Positions 9,935-20,559 of a stretch of 64,000 bases of DNA are shown here, in pieces (position 1 is the stretch's first letter; the number at the start of each line of letters is the position of its first letter). The notes beneath the pieces are model-generated. The model did not search any database. It had not been told where the DNA came from and saw only the letters and a list, made by a program, of their open reading frames with translations. A program made the position numbers and the translations under genes. Location of the stretch: NCBI GenBank assembly GCA_015061295.1, contig SUWU01000002.1, positions 32,800 to 96,799 on the forward strand. The letters are read 5' to 3'. The stretch is from Lentimicrobiaceae bacterium. GTDB lineage: Bacteria; Bacteroidota; Bacteroidia; Bacteroidales; F082.

Positions 9935-11653
9935 ATGGATAATTTTGTCGTTTCTGCAAGAAAATACAGACCTGTTACTTTCGATAGCGTTGTAGGACAG
10001 AAAGCTATCACATCGACTTTACAAAATGCTATAAGGACCAACACATTAGCACAAGCTTTCTTATTCTGCGGACCGAGAGGTGTTGGCAAAACAACATGTG
10101 CTAGAATAATGGCAAAGACAATCAACTGCATGAATCCTACGGCAGAAATGGAAGCGTGTAACGAATGTGAGTCATGTAGAAGTTTCAACAATTCCAACTC
10201 CTTCAATATTTACGAATTAGACGCTGCATCAAACAACTCCGTCGATGACATTCGTAACTTAGTCGATCAAGTAAGGATTCCTCCTCAAGTAGGCAAATAC
10301 AAAGTCTATATCATCGACGAGGTTCACATGCTTTCTCCGGCAGCCTTCAATGCTTTTTTAAAGACATTGGAAGAACCACCTGCATATGCTAAATTTATAC
10401 TTGCTACGACAGAAAAACACAAGATTATCCCTACTATATTATCTCGTTGTCAGATATTCGATTTCAAACGTATCACAGCTGAAGATATAGCAAAACATCT
10501 ACAGAACATAGCTTCTAAAGAGAATGTCGTCGCCGAAGAAGAGGCTCTTAACATCATTGCCCAGAAAGCCGATGGAGCACTCCGCGATGCACTATCAATT
10601 TTCGACCAGATGGTAAGTTTCTCTGGAAACAACATCACTTATAAAGACGTCATCACCAACCTCAACGTACTCGACTACGAATACTATTTCAAAATGGTAG
10701 ATTATATCTTAGCAAAAGACAATAACTCTATACTGTTGTTGCTTAACAATGTCGTAGAAAACGGATTTGACCTTCAACATTTTATACAAGGATTATCGAG
10801 TCACTTTAGGAACTTATTATTGGGAAGCAATGATGGAATAATAGATCTGATGGAAGTAAGTCGCCAGTTAAAAATGAGATACCGCGAACAATCACAAAAG
10901 TGTACACAACATTTCTTACTCAAAGCCCTCGACTTAGCAAATCAATGCGACCTAAATTATAAGAACAGCAGCAACAAGAGATTACATATAGAAATATGTC
11001 TCTTAAAAATGTGCTATATACCTATGACTCAGACGCAGACTCAATTTCAGGCTCAACCTCAAACTCAAACTCAACCTCAAACTCAAAATCAATCTCAGAC
11101 TCAATCTCAGACTCAATCTCAAGCTCCTATATCCCGTCCCCAAATTCCGTCCCCAAGACCAGCTCCTGCATCCTCATCCCCAACTCCCGTCACAAGAGAA
11201 GTAAGGACTCGTTTACATAACAAGCAAGGCACAATATCCATAACAGAAGATACTAAAAAAGAAGAAAATATAGCGGAGGAGATATGGTCGGATGCTTTCT
11301 CACAAGAGCAACTAACCAAAGCATGGAATGATTTTGTAACTTCATATCAAGACAAATCGCCTGTATTTGCTGCAGGCATCAAGAATGCTGAGCCACAAAA
11401 GACGAGTGATACAGAGATACGTTATAAGATTGATAACATTTTAGTTATCAAGGACCAAGAACATCTACAGGCCCTACACGATTATCTCAAAAAAGCGTTA
11501 CACAACAATCAATTTATTCTAAAAGAAGAAATTGAGGAGCATCACAAAGAATATGTTCCATATACCGACAAAGACAAATTTGAAAAAATGGCAAGTCAGA
11601 ATCCAGAGCTTCTAAAGATGAAAGACATGCTTGGATTACAAATAAATTTATAG
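9935..11653 (+). CDS. dnaX: DNA polymerase III subunit gamma/tau
   Basis: YRPVTFDSVVGQKAITSTLQNAI, GPRGVGKTTCARIMAK, YIIDEVHMLSPAAFNAFLKTLEEPP. Confidence 0.96.
   Translation: MDNFVVSARKYRPVTFDSVVGQKAITSTLQNAIRTNTLAQAFLFCGPRGVGKTTCARIMAKTINCMNPTAEMEACNECESCRSFNNSNSFNIYELDAASNNSVDDIRNLVDQVRIPPQVGKYKVYIIDEVHMLSPAAFNAFLKTLEEPPAYAKFILATTEKHKIIPTILSRCQIFDFKRITAEDIAKHLQNIASKENVVAEEEALNIIAQKADGALRDALSIFDQMVSFSGNNITYKDVITNLNVLDYEYYFKMVDYILAKDNNSILLLLNNVVENGFDLQHFIQGLSSHFRNLLLGSNDGIIDLMEVSRQLKMRYREQSQKCTQHFLLKALDLANQCDLNYKNSSNKRLHIEICLLKMCYIPMTQTQTQFQAQPQTQTQPQTQNQSQTQSQTQSQAPISRPQIPSPRPAPASSSPTPVTREVRTRLHNKQGTISITEDTKKEENIAEEIWSDAFSQEQLTKAWNDFVTSYQDKSPVFAAGIKNAEPQKTSDTEIRYKIDNILVIKDQEHLQALHDYLKKALHNNQFILKEEIEEHHKEYVPYTDKDKFEKMASQNPELLKMKDMLGLQINL
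11025..11122 (+). repeat. Low-complexity CA(A/G)ACTCA-type hexamer repeat within dnaX encoding (TQ)n/(SQ)n
   Basis: Encodes TQTQTQFQAQPQTQTQPQTQNQSQTQSQTQSQAP in the linker before the C-terminal region. Confidence 0.9.
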
Positions 11654-11655
11654 AC

Positions 11656-12213
11656 ATGGGATTTTTCAGTTGGACAGGCAAGAATTTATTAAGATTATCA
11701 GGTTGGAAAATCGTTGGCAGCATCCCTGAAGATGTCAAGAAATGCGTCATTGCAGTAGCGCCTCACACTTGTATAGCCGACTTTATTTTAGGCAGGCTCG
11801 CCTATTGCGCAGTAGGCAGACCCGTTAAATTTCTCATTAAAAAAGAGTTCTTCAAAACACCCATTTTAAGGTGTTTGTTAATAAAGATGGGAGGCATACC
11901 TGTTGACAGAAGTAGAAACAACAACGTAGTTAACAGCGTATCTGCATTATTCAAACAACACGACAGCTTGAATATCATCATCACACCCGAAGGCACGAGA
12001 AAACTCGTACATCAATGGAAAAGAGGATTTTATTATATCGCAGAAAAAGCCGAAGTACCTATTGTTTTAGGATTTTTAGATTATAAGAAAAAAGAATTAG
12101 GATTTGGGCCAATCTTATATCCTACAGGCAACTATGAAGAAGACTGGAAGATAATGGAGAAATTCTACAGAGGCATCACAGCAAAACATCCTGAGAGATA
12201 TAATCTTTCGTAA
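11656..12213 (+). CDS. 1-acyl-sn-glycerol-3-phosphate acyltransferase-like protein
   Basis: VAPHTCIADFILGRLAY (HxxxxD-like), GGIPVDRSR, IIITPEGTR motifs. Confidence 0.85.
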   Translation: MGFFSWTGKNLLRLSGWKIVGSIPEDVKKCVIAVAPHTCIADFILGRLAYCAVGRPVKFLIKKEFFKTPILRCLLIKMGGIPVDRSRNNNVVNSVSALFKQHDSLNIIITPEGTRKLVHQWKRGFYYIAEKAEVPIVLGFLDYKKKELGFGPILYPTGNYEEDWKIMEKFYRGITAKHPERYNLS

Positions 12214-12227
12214 ACAAAGAATACTTT

Positions 12228-13115
12228 ATGAGTGAGAAGAGAAAAAAACTTAAAGAAAAGCTACACAAGAAATATCGTATCGTAATTTATAATTACGACA
12301 CTCACGAGGAGAGATTTCATTTTAGACTAACTAGGATGAACGCCATCGGTATCGTCATAGTGTCTATGTTATTACTCATAATTTTAACAACATATATCAT
12401 AGCATTCACGCCATTGAGAGAATATATCCCTGGATATACTGATGTCAGCCTCAACAAACGTGTATATGAGATGGAACGCCGAGCCGACTCCTTAGAGATA
12501 ATATTTCAACAAAAAGATCAATATATCAATAACATAAAGAGAATCATCATGGATGACGACTTTACAACAGACAGCGTCAATTCATTATTAACACAATCGA
12601 GCAATACCGACTTCAACAACATTACCATAAAAAAATCTAAAGAAGATAGTATCTTCCGCGCCAATTTTGAGATAGAGACCCGCAATAATTTATTCAACAG
12701 TCCTATCATGAGCGACATAACTGCTGATCTTAAAATAGTATCATTTTATAGTCCCATTGACGGCATTGTGACAAATCATTTCGACAGAGCAAACAAGCAT
12801 TATGGCACCGACCTCGTAGCAAGCAATAATGCCGTTATCAAAGCTACTGCCGATGGCACCGTAATATACTCAGGATGGAGCGTCGATAATGGATATTGTA
12901 TTGGAATACAACATAATGGAAATCTATTGTCTTTCTATAAACACAATGCAGTATTGCTTAAAGAAGAAGGCGAATATGTCAGCGCCGGCGATCCTATCGC
13001 AATCTATGGCAACAGCGGCAGTCTCTCCACCGGACCACATCTACATTTTGAACTATGGTACAATGGAACACCTCTAAATCCAGAAGATTATATTTCTTTT
13101 GACAGCAACAACTGA
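12228..13115 (+). CDS. M23 family metallopeptidase, membrane anchored
   Basis: N-terminal TM; HYGTDLVASNNAVIKATADGTVIYSGWS, GPHLHFELWYNGTPLNPEDYI. Confidence 0.93.
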   Translation: MSEKRKKLKEKLHKKYRIVIYNYDTHEERFHFRLTRMNAIGIVIVSMLLLIILTTYIIAFTPLREYIPGYTDVSLNKRVYEMERRADSLEIIFQQKDQYINNIKRIIMDDDFTTDSVNSLLTQSSNTDFNNITIKKSKEDSIFRANFEIETRNNLFNSPIMSDITADLKIVSFYSPIDGIVTNHFDRANKHYGTDLVASNNAVIKATADGTVIYSGWSVDNGYCIGIQHNGNLLSFYKHNAVLLKEEGEYVSAGDPIAIYGNSGSLSTGPHLHFELWYNGTPLNPEDYISFDSNN

Positions 13116-13133
13116 TTAGTACATTTTTTTCTT

Positions 13134-13141
13134 TATCTTTG
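13134..13141 (+). promoter_or_regulatory. Bacteroidota -7 box TATCTTTG upstream of rseP
   Basis: TATCTTTG, 19 nt before the rseP ATG. Confidence 0.55.
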
Positions 13142-13160
13142 CACACTAATTTTTTGAAGT

Positions 13161-14630
13161 ATGGCTATTTTAATGAAAATAATACAACTCTTCTTAGCAT
13201 TATCAATCTTAGTGATGGTGCATGAGTTCGGACATTTTATTGCAGCGAAAATATTTAAAACGAGAGTCGAGAAATTCTATATCTTTTTCAACCCATATTT
13301 CTCAATACTACGTTTCAAAAAAGTACATGGCAAATGGCGTTTTGCGTTTTTCAGTAAAAACACACCTGAAAATTACATCACACACGAGCGCGTAAATCCT
13401 ATCACCAACAAAAAAGAAATCAGCTATGAGGCTGTAGATATAAGCACTTTGCCACAAGATGATTGGCGCACCGACGAAGACCACACTGAGTTTGGCATCG
13501 GCTGGATACCTTTAGGAGGCTTCTGTAAAATATCAGGCATGATCGATGAGTCGATGGACTTAGGACAGATGAATCAAGAACCACGGCCTTGGGAATTTAG
13601 AAGCAAACCAGCATGGCAACGTCTGATAATAATGATCGGAGGTGTCGTCATGAACGTAATACTCGCATATTTCATCTACACAGGATTACTATCAGCAGAA
13701 GGAGAACAATATCTACCGACTTCAGAAGTCAACAAATACGGAATCTATACCGATGATTTAGCAAAAGAGTTAGGACTTAAAGACGGTGACAAGATCTTGA
13801 CAATAGACGGCGATACAATAGAAGATTTTCATCAGATACAGATGAACATAATACTCAACGACAGCAAAACCATTGAAGTTGAAAGAGACGGAGAAAAAAC
13901 CATTATAGAACTTAATGATGATGCAATAGCGAAACTCATTCAACATCAGTCGCTCTTCATATCATACCGCACACCATTCATCATCAACAACTTCTCAGAA
14001 GGCTCATTGGCAAAAGAAGCAGGAATGCAGAAAGGCGACAAGATAATAAAAATCAACGATATCTATACTCCATATTACCAAGATTTCTCCCAAAACATAA
14101 AACAATTTGCGGGTAACGAGGTTACACTTGAGGCTGTGCGCGGCACCGACACTCTACAATTCCAAATCCAACTCACAGAGGAAGCCCTAATAGGTGTTTA
14201 CGCAGAACCACTTTTAACTTTAAAGACACAGGACTACACCTTGTGGGAAGCCATACCACGCGGTTTCTCTAAGACAGGAAAAGAATTAGGCGATTATTGG
14301 AAGCAACTAAAGCTCATCTTCAACCCAAGCACTAAAGCATATGAAAGTCTCGGAGGATTCATCACCATAGGCAGCATCTTCCCTGATAAATTCAACTGGA
14401 TACAATTCTGGAGATTAACAGCCTTATTATCAGTGATATTAGCGATAATGAACATCCTTCCTATTCCGGCACTCGATGGAGGTCATGTGTTATTCTTATT
14501 AGTTGAAATAATAACACGCAGAAAACCGAGCGACAGATTTATGGAGATTGCACAAAGCGTAGGTCTTATCATCTTACTTATTCTTCTCGTCTATGCTAAT
14601 GGCAATGATATTATCAGATTATTTAAATAG
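13161..14630 (+). CDS. rseP: RIP metalloprotease RseP/site-2 protease
   Basis: MVHEFGHFIAAKIF (HExxH), two PDZ-like regions, NILPIPALDGGHVLFLLVE. Confidence 0.95.
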   Translation: MAILMKIIQLFLALSILVMVHEFGHFIAAKIFKTRVEKFYIFFNPYFSILRFKKVHGKWRFAFFSKNTPENYITHERVNPITNKKEISYEAVDISTLPQDDWRTDEDHTEFGIGWIPLGGFCKISGMIDESMDLGQMNQEPRPWEFRSKPAWQRLIIMIGGVVMNVILAYFIYTGLLSAEGEQYLPTSEVNKYGIYTDDLAKELGLKDGDKILTIDGDTIEDFHQIQMNIILNDSKTIEVERDGEKTIIELNDDAIAKLIQHQSLFISYRTPFIINNFSEGSLAKEAGMQKGDKIIKINDIYTPYYQDFSQNIKQFAGNEVTLEAVRGTDTLQFQIQLTEEALIGVYAEPLLTLKTQDYTLWEAIPRGFSKTGKELGDYWKQLKLIFNPSTKAYESLGGFITIGSIFPDKFNWIQFWRLTALLSVILAIMNILPIPALDGGHVLFLLVEIITRRKPSDRFMEIAQSVGLIILLILLVYANGNDIIRLFK

Positions 14631-14704
14631 GTATAAAATCTAACAAAACATTAACACAATAAACCAATAGAAAAGAAGTTTTTAATTACGATTAAATAAT
14701 AATT

Positions 14705-15658
14705 GTGCATAAGTTAAGATACATATTAACAATCATCATCATTGCTATATCAGCAGCAGCCGTTGCCCAACAAGCTCCGATGTTTACCAACTACAGCAAC
14801 TCGTATGCCTGCGTAAATCCTGGATTTGGAGGACTAAGCGATGGTATCAATGTGATGGGTATCTATAGAGATCAATGGACGGGATTTAAAGATGCTAACG
14901 GCAATGCAGTGACTCCAAGAACCATGTTATTCTCTGGAGACATGCCGATAAAACTATTACATGGAGGTCTCTCATTATCAGTAATGAACGACAAAATAGC
15001 TTTTGAAGATAATATCAACGTCAATTTAGGATACTCATTTCACATGGATTTAGGGGCAGGTACCTTAGGAATGGGATTAGCATTCAGTATGGTAAACCGT
15101 TCCGTTGATTTCAGCAAATATGAGCCACTAAATCCTAACGATCACATTATTCCAAGCGGAGAACAAAGCGACATGCTGTTAGATGCCAACATTGGTTTGT
15201 TTTGGCAGATACCAGAGACATTTTACATAGGCATCTCTGCAACTAACCTATTTGAATCTAAAGGAAAAAATCTATCATCATCATCAGAAACAAGTAGCAG
15301 TTTCGTAGGCGACAGAACATTTTATCTCATGGCAGGCTACGAATATCAATTTAACAACCCTTTATTTGTGTTAATGCCAACGATGTGTCTGATGACCGAT
15401 ATTGCATCTACACAAGTCAATGTAGGAGCAAAATTATTTTACAACAACAAAATATGGTTCGGAAGTAATTATAGGTATCAAGAATCTGTTGCTTTGATGG
15501 CGGGTTTCAAAATCAAAGACATTCAGATTTCTTATTCATACGATATCAATACTATGGGTATTGCTGTTCAAGGTTCACATGAGGTTTGTGTGAGCTATTT
15601 ATTCAAGATGAATTTAGAGAAATCGCCAAGAATTTATCGTAGCATTAGGTATCTCTAA
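14705..15658 (+). CDS. porP: PorP/SprF family T9SS outer-membrane protein (GTG start)
   Basis: QQAPMFTNYSNSYACVNPGFGGLSDGINVMGIYRDQWTGFKDANG typical PorP/SprF N-terminus; immediately upstream of gldK. Confidence 0.88.
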   Translation: MHKLRYILTIIIIAISAAAVAQQAPMFTNYSNSYACVNPGFGGLSDGINVMGIYRDQWTGFKDANGNAVTPRTMLFSGDMPIKLLHGGLSLSVMNDKIAFEDNINVNLGYSFHMDLGAGTLGMGLAFSMVNRSVDFSKYEPLNPNDHIIPSGEQSDMLLDANIGLFWQIPETFYIGISATNLFESKGKNLSSSSETSSSFVGDRTFYLMAGYEYQFNNPLFVLMPTMCLMTDIASTQVNVGAKLFYNNKIWFGSNYRYQESVALMAGFKIKDIQISYSYDINTMGIAVQGSHEVCVSYLFKMNLEKSPRIYRSIRYL

Positions 15659-15689
15659 ATAATAAAAATATGGATTTAATATTTTTTTA

Positions 15690-15720
15690 TTTGGAAAATA
15701 CTTTTTTTTTTATAATTTTG
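15690..15720 (+). promoter_or_regulatory. Bacteroidota-type promoter upstream of gldK (TTTG-N19-TAATTTTG)
   Basis: TTTG at 15690-15693 and TAATTTTG at 15713-15720, spacing 19 nt, in the porP/gldK intergenic region. Confidence 0.65.
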
Positions 15721-15790
15721 GCGGTTCAAAATTTACGCTCTATTTTGAGCAAATTTAAAACTGAGGAAATTTTTAATCAATCGTAATACA

Positions 15791-17161
15791 ATGAAAAGAT
15801 TATTAGTAGTATTTTTAGTCACTCTGCTTCTCGCAAGTTGTGGCAACACAAATCAAGGAGAGTTAGTAGGAGTTCGTAAAACATCGAAGCCATTTTATCA
15901 ACCAGATCCTTATGGTATGGTTTTCGTTCCGATGGGCAGTTATACAATGGGAGTTGGAGGACAAGACATTACATCGAGTCAGCTTGCACAACCAAAGACA
16001 ATTTCAGTTTCTTCGTTCTATATGGACGAGACAGAGATAACGAACAACGAATATCGTGAATTTGTGTATTGGGTAAGAGACTCTATCGCACGTACCTTAC
16101 TTGGCGAGATTCAACCTGATGTATATCTCATCAGCGAGAATGAGAGAACAGGAGAGGTATATGACCCACCTTATCTCAATTGGGATGAAAAGATAGAGTG
16201 GAACAGCACAGAGCAAGACGTAAGAGACGCTTTGGAAGACATGTTCCTCCCAGAACATGAACGTTTCTTTGGCAGAAAGGAGATAGATACAAGAAAATTA
16301 TTCTACGAATATTATTGGATCGATCTTCAAGCAGCTTCAAGAAAAGAGTTTGGAAGCGATGCCGACTACCAGAATGCAAGTTTAGCCAATCGTCCTCAAG
16401 GCTTAAAAGACCGTTCTGTATATATCAAGAAAGAAAAGATCAATGTATATCCAGACACATTATCATGGATTCATGATTATTCATATTCTTTCAATGATCC
16501 TCTTACAGAGAGATATTTCTGGCACTCAGCATACGACCATTATCCTGTAGTAGGAGTAAACTGGAACCAAGCAAGAGCCTTCTGTATCTGGCGTACAGAG
16601 AAATTGAACAACTATCTCAAATCACAAAAAGGAGAAATGACATTGTCGGAGTTCCGTCTGCCAACAGAAGCAGAATGGGAATGGGCAGCACGCGGTGGCA
16701 ACCATCTCAATCCATATCCATGGGGAGGTCCTTACACACGTAACGAGAGAGGTTGTTTCTTAGCAAACTTCAAACCAGTGAGAGGCAACTATATCGCTGA
16801 CGGCGGATTAACAACATTGATAGTAGGACATTATCCACCTAATGATTGGGGATTATACGATATGGCAGGTAACGTAGCAGAATGGACCAATAGTGCATTC
16901 GACCCATTAGCATACAACATGACATGGGATATGAATCCTAATTATACATATAATGCAAAAGAAAGCGATCCTCCAATTATGAAGAGAAAAGTCATACGCG
17001 GAGGCTCATGGAAAGACATCTCACACTATTTGGAAGTCACAGCACGTTCCTACGAGTATCAAGATACAGCGAAGTGTTATATAGGTTTCCGTTGCGTTCA
17101 GCCATATCTTGGACGTAATAAAGGTGATAATCCATCAAAAGCTTCAAGAGTATATAATTAA
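15791..17161 (+). CDS. gldK: T9SS ring lipoprotein GldK/PorK (FGE/SUMF1 fold)
   Basis: Lipobox LLLASCGN; FVPMGSYTMGVGG, RLPTEAEWEWAARGG, GLYDMAGNVAEWTNSAF. Confidence 0.95.
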   Translation: MKRLLVVFLVTLLLASCGNTNQGELVGVRKTSKPFYQPDPYGMVFVPMGSYTMGVGGQDITSSQLAQPKTISVSSFYMDETEITNNEYREFVYWVRDSIARTLLGEIQPDVYLISENERTGEVYDPPYLNWDEKIEWNSTEQDVRDALEDMFLPEHERFFGRKEIDTRKLFYEYYWIDLQAASRKEFGSDADYQNASLANRPQGLKDRSVYIKKEKINVYPDTLSWIHDYSYSFNDPLTERYFWHSAYDHYPVVGVNWNQARAFCIWRTEKLNNYLKSQKGEMTLSEFRLPTEAEWEWAARGGNHLNPYPWGGPYTRNERGCFLANFKPVRGNYIADGGLTTLIVGHYPPNDWGLYDMAGNVAEWTNSAFDPLAYNMTWDMNPNYTYNAKESDPPIMKRKVIRGGSWKDISHYLEVTARSYEYQDTAKCYIGFRCVQPYLGRNKGDNPSKASRVYN

Positions 17162-17212
17162 TTAACATAGTAAATTATCAAATAAAAATACTAATTTTAA
17201 AACATTAAAGAC

Positions 17213-17920
17213 ATGGGTAGTTTCAGTAAATTTTTAGAAAGTAGAAAGTACAAAAAAGTAATGGGTGTGGTCTATGGTATCGGCGCATCTATCGTTCTCG
17301 TAGGAGCCTTGTTTAAACTTACACACTGGCCAGGTGCTAATATTATGCTTACAGTTGGTTTGTTGACAGAAGCTGTTATCTTCTTCTTATCTGCTTTCGA
17401 ACCACCACACGTAGAACCAGACTGGAGTCTTGTTTACCCAGAGTTCGCATACGCATATCACGGAGATGAAGGTGTAGAAGCACCAGAACCTAGAGCCAAA
17501 GCTAAAGGAACTACTACAAAAAGTTCAGCAGTAGAACAATTAGATGAGATGTTTAACAAAGCTAATATCAGCGAACAAGCTCTTGAGAGATTAGGCGCAG
17601 GTATTAATAAATTGAGCGACAATGCTGCTAAAATGGCTGAAATCAGTAACGCAGTAGCTGCTACAAACGAATACGCTGCTAATATGCGTAAAGCAGCTGA
17701 GTCAGCAGGAGCCCTCGAAGTTCAACTTCAAAGCTCGTTGATCTTAAGCGAGACCAACAAACAGTTAAACAGAACAATGACAGAATATATAGAGAAAATT
17801 AACTTATCAGCTAATTCAACAGAAGCTCTCAATCATCAGTTAGTTGACTTATCAAAACGTATGACAGCTCTCAACACCGTTTATGGCAACATGCTCTCAG
17901 CTATGAACGTGAAATCCTGA
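17213..17920 (+). CDS. gldL: T9SS inner-membrane motor protein GldL/PorL
   Basis: YKKVMGVVYGIGASIVLVGALFKLTHWPGANIMLTVGLLTEAVIFFLSAFEPPH. Confidence 0.96.
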   Translation: MGSFSKFLESRKYKKVMGVVYGIGASIVLVGALFKLTHWPGANIMLTVGLLTEAVIFFLSAFEPPHVEPDWSLVYPEFAYAYHGDEGVEAPEPRAKAKGTTTKSSAVEQLDEMFNKANISEQALERLGAGINKLSDNAAKMAEISNAVAATNEYAANMRKAAESAGALEVQLQSSLILSETNKQLNRTMTEYIEKINLSANSTEALNHQLVDLSKRMTALNTVYGNMLSAMNVKS

Positions 17921-17965
17921 TAAATTTTCAATAACCTAATGTTTAACAATAAAAGATTATAGAAA

Positions 17966-19648
17966 ATGGCAGGAGGAAAAGAAACCCCAAGGCAGAAGAT
18001 GATCTCTATGATGTATCTTGTATTGACTGCCTTGTTAGCATTGAATGTTTCTGTTGACATTCTTGATGCTTTCGCAATCGTTAATGATGGTATAGAAACA
18101 TCAAACGCTAGCGTCGAGAAGAAAATAGAAGATTATTATTTGACATTCCAACAACAATACGACAAGCAACCAGACAAAGCTGGTGAGTATTGGACTAAAG
18201 CTCAAGATATACGCAAAAAAACTGATGAAATCATTAACTACATTGAGACTGAGATAAAAGTCCCATTGGTAATGGTGACAGAAGGCACCACATTAGAGAA
18301 CATCTTGAATCCAGCAGATCCAGAAAAAGCTCTTCTGAGAAACAAAGATAAAACAGATGCCACAAAACACAGTCGCGTATTTTATGAGTTCGACCTTAAG
18401 AATATCAGCGCAAAGGATAAATATGACGCTCCAACAAACTTCATGATTAACGAAAATCATGGTGCAGAGTTGCGCGCTAAGATTGATGAATATCGTAATT
18501 ATATCATTAACACGATAGAATCTGCAGGCATTCCTAACTATGCAAGCCACGTAGGTCTTATCACAGACGGTGATTACTACGATGCCAACAACAACAAACT
18601 ATCATGGGAACAAAAGAACTTCTACCATGTTATCTTAGCTGCTGACATTGCTATCTTAAATAAGATTATCGGTGAGATCCAAACAACAGAATTTGACGCT
18701 GTGTCAGAGTTGTTCAAGAGAATCGGCGCTACAGATTATAAGTTCAACGCATTAGAGGCAAGAGTTATACCAAAGACCACATACGTCTTCACTGGTCAAG
18801 AATATGAAGCCGACATCTTTATCGCAGCATCAGACACCACAAAGAAATTTGATGTCAAATATGCAAGAGGCATCAAAGATTATTCAAAAGCTAACCCTAA
18901 CAACATTCAAGTTGTATCTAGCAAAGAAGGTGTTGCAACTGTGAAATTCAGAGCAAATAACGAAGGATTACAAAACTACGCTGGTATCATAGAAATGATT
19001 GATCCTGAGACAGGCGAAGTTGTACCTTATCCATTCCAATCATCATATACAGTAGCACCGCCATCAGTGACAGTCGCTCCTACACAAATGATGATATTCT
19101 ATCAAGGTCTGCAGAATCCTATCTCTGTGTCAGCACCTGGTATATCACACGACAAAATTGATGTCACAATCTCTAAAGGTAAGATCTCTAAAGGAAATCA
19201 AGCTGGTCATTATTTAGTTGAAGTACCTTCAAATGAAAAGGTTACTACCATCACAGCAACGACAACAATGGACGGCAAGAGAGTGGTCTTAGGAAGCTAT
19301 GACTTCCGCATCAAACGTGTTCCTAACCCAGAAGCAAAGATAGCTGGTAGATCAAGTGGTAAAATCGACAGAAGCGAGTTTGCTGGAGCAGGCGGTATCA
19401 TCCCTGATATGGGTGACTTCGAGTTCGGCGATTACCAATATAATATCGTATCTTATAACTTAGGAACTATAGTAGGTGGTGACTACAAAACATCAGGAAC
19501 AGTAAGAGGCGGACGTTTCAATGCAGAAGTTAATGAGATGATCAACAAAGCTCGTCCAGGACAAAAATTCTTCTTTGAAAACATCCAAGCTAAAGGTCCA
19601 GATGGCGTCACACGTACCTTAAATCCTATTAACTTAGAAATTAAATAA
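17966..19648 (+). CDS. gldM: T9SS motor protein GldM/PorM
   Basis: MAGGKETPRQKMISMMYLVLTALLALNVSVDILDAF typical GldM N-terminus. Confidence 0.97.
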   Translation: MAGGKETPRQKMISMMYLVLTALLALNVSVDILDAFAIVNDGIETSNASVEKKIEDYYLTFQQQYDKQPDKAGEYWTKAQDIRKKTDEIINYIETEIKVPLVMVTEGTTLENILNPADPEKALLRNKDKTDATKHSRVFYEFDLKNISAKDKYDAPTNFMINENHGAELRAKIDEYRNYIINTIESAGIPNYASHVGLITDGDYYDANNNKLSWEQKNFYHVILAADIAILNKIIGEIQTTEFDAVSELFKRIGATDYKFNALEARVIPKTTYVFTGQEYEADIFIAASDTTKKFDVKYARGIKDYSKANPNNIQVVSSKEGVATVKFRANNEGLQNYAGIIEMIDPETGEVVPYPFQSSYTVAPPSVTVAPTQMMIFYQGLQNPISVSAPGISHDKIDVTISKGKISKGNQAGHYLVEVPSNEKVTTITATTTMDGKRVVLGSYDFRIKRVPNPEAKIAGRSSGKIDRSEFAGAGGIIPDMGDFEFGDYQYNIVSYNLGTIVGGDYKTSGTVRGGRFNAEVNEMINKARPGQKFFFENIQAKGPDGVTRTLNPINLEIK

Positions 19649-19664
19649 TTGAAAGGAACTATTT

Positions 19665-20519
19665 ATGAAACAATTGTTTGTAATACTTGGTCTCATCGGA
19701 TTGTCGCTGTTCTGCGCACCTAATACATCAGCACAGACTATCTTCGACCAGACATATACCGATGGCATCTATGTTGAGAACGCCACAGGCGTAAAAGCCC
19801 CGATGCCGCTTCCTAACATCAGAGAAGCAGACATCATGTGGAAAAAAAGAATATGGCGCGAGATTGACTTCCGCCAGAAAATGAATCAAGGATTTTACTT
19901 CCCTGTCGTTTCTCATCAAAATTGGAAGAGCTTCATCACAGTGATTCTTGATGGCATGAAAGAAGGTAAGATCACAGCTTATGAGGTAGAACCTACTGAC
20001 GAGTTGCTGAATCCTATCTCTTACAATCAGTTCATGAGCAAGCAATCAGATACTGCGTACAGAACCTTCAGAAGACCTTATCCTCCATACGACGAATACG
20101 ACACTATGATCGTATCGCACTTTGAACCAACAGATGTAATGCGCTGCCGTATTAAGGAAGATTGGTATTTCGACAAACAAAGATCACAGCTTATGGTACG
20201 CATAATTGCTATATGCCCTGTAAAGATGATTGAACTCGAAAGTGGTGACAGAGTCCCTCAACCTTTATTCTGGATTCCTTACGAATCAGCACGCGAGGTG
20301 CTCGTACAAGCTCCATTCTATAACCATAACAATTCAGCAGCACGCCTATCATATGATGAAGTGTTCCTGAAGAGAATGTTCGATAGTTATATCTTCAAAG
20401 AAGAGAACGTTTATGATCGTAACATACAAGAATATGCAAAAGGCGTTGATGCTCTCTTAGAATCAGAGCGTATCAAACACTCACTCATAGAGTATGAAGA
20501 ATACCTCTGGGAATATTAA
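19665..20519 (+). CDS. gldN: T9SS ring protein GldN/PorN
   Basis: IREADIMWKKRIWREIDFRQKMNQGFYFP; fourth gene of the cluster. Confidence 0.94.
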   Translation: MKQLFVILGLIGLSLFCAPNTSAQTIFDQTYTDGIYVENATGVKAPMPLPNIREADIMWKKRIWREIDFRQKMNQGFYFPVVSHQNWKSFITVILDGMKEGKITAYEVEPTDELLNPISYNQFMSKQSDTAYRTFRRPYPPYDEYDTMIVSHFEPTDVMRCRIKEDWYFDKQRSQLMVRIIAICPVKMIELESGDRVPQPLFWIPYESAREVLVQAPFYNHNNSAARLSYDEVFLKRMFDSYIFKEENVYDRNIQEYAKGVDALLESERIKHSLIEYEEYLWEY

Positions 20520-20523
20520 AAAC

Positions 20524-20551
20524 AATTGAGAAATAATAGTTAACAATTGAT
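20524..20551 (+). repeat. Degenerate 7-nt tandem array downstream of gldN
   Basis: AATTGAG-AAATAAT-AGTTAAC-AATTGAT, 4 nt after the gldN stop. Confidence 0.4.
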
Positions 20552-20559
20552 AGTAAAAT

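Noticed and set aside
10996-11220. 74 aa DSDS-rich ORF inside dnaX
   Set aside because: Alternative-frame reading of the (TQ)n repeat; no independent initiation signal identified. Kept only as a note in the dnaX finding.
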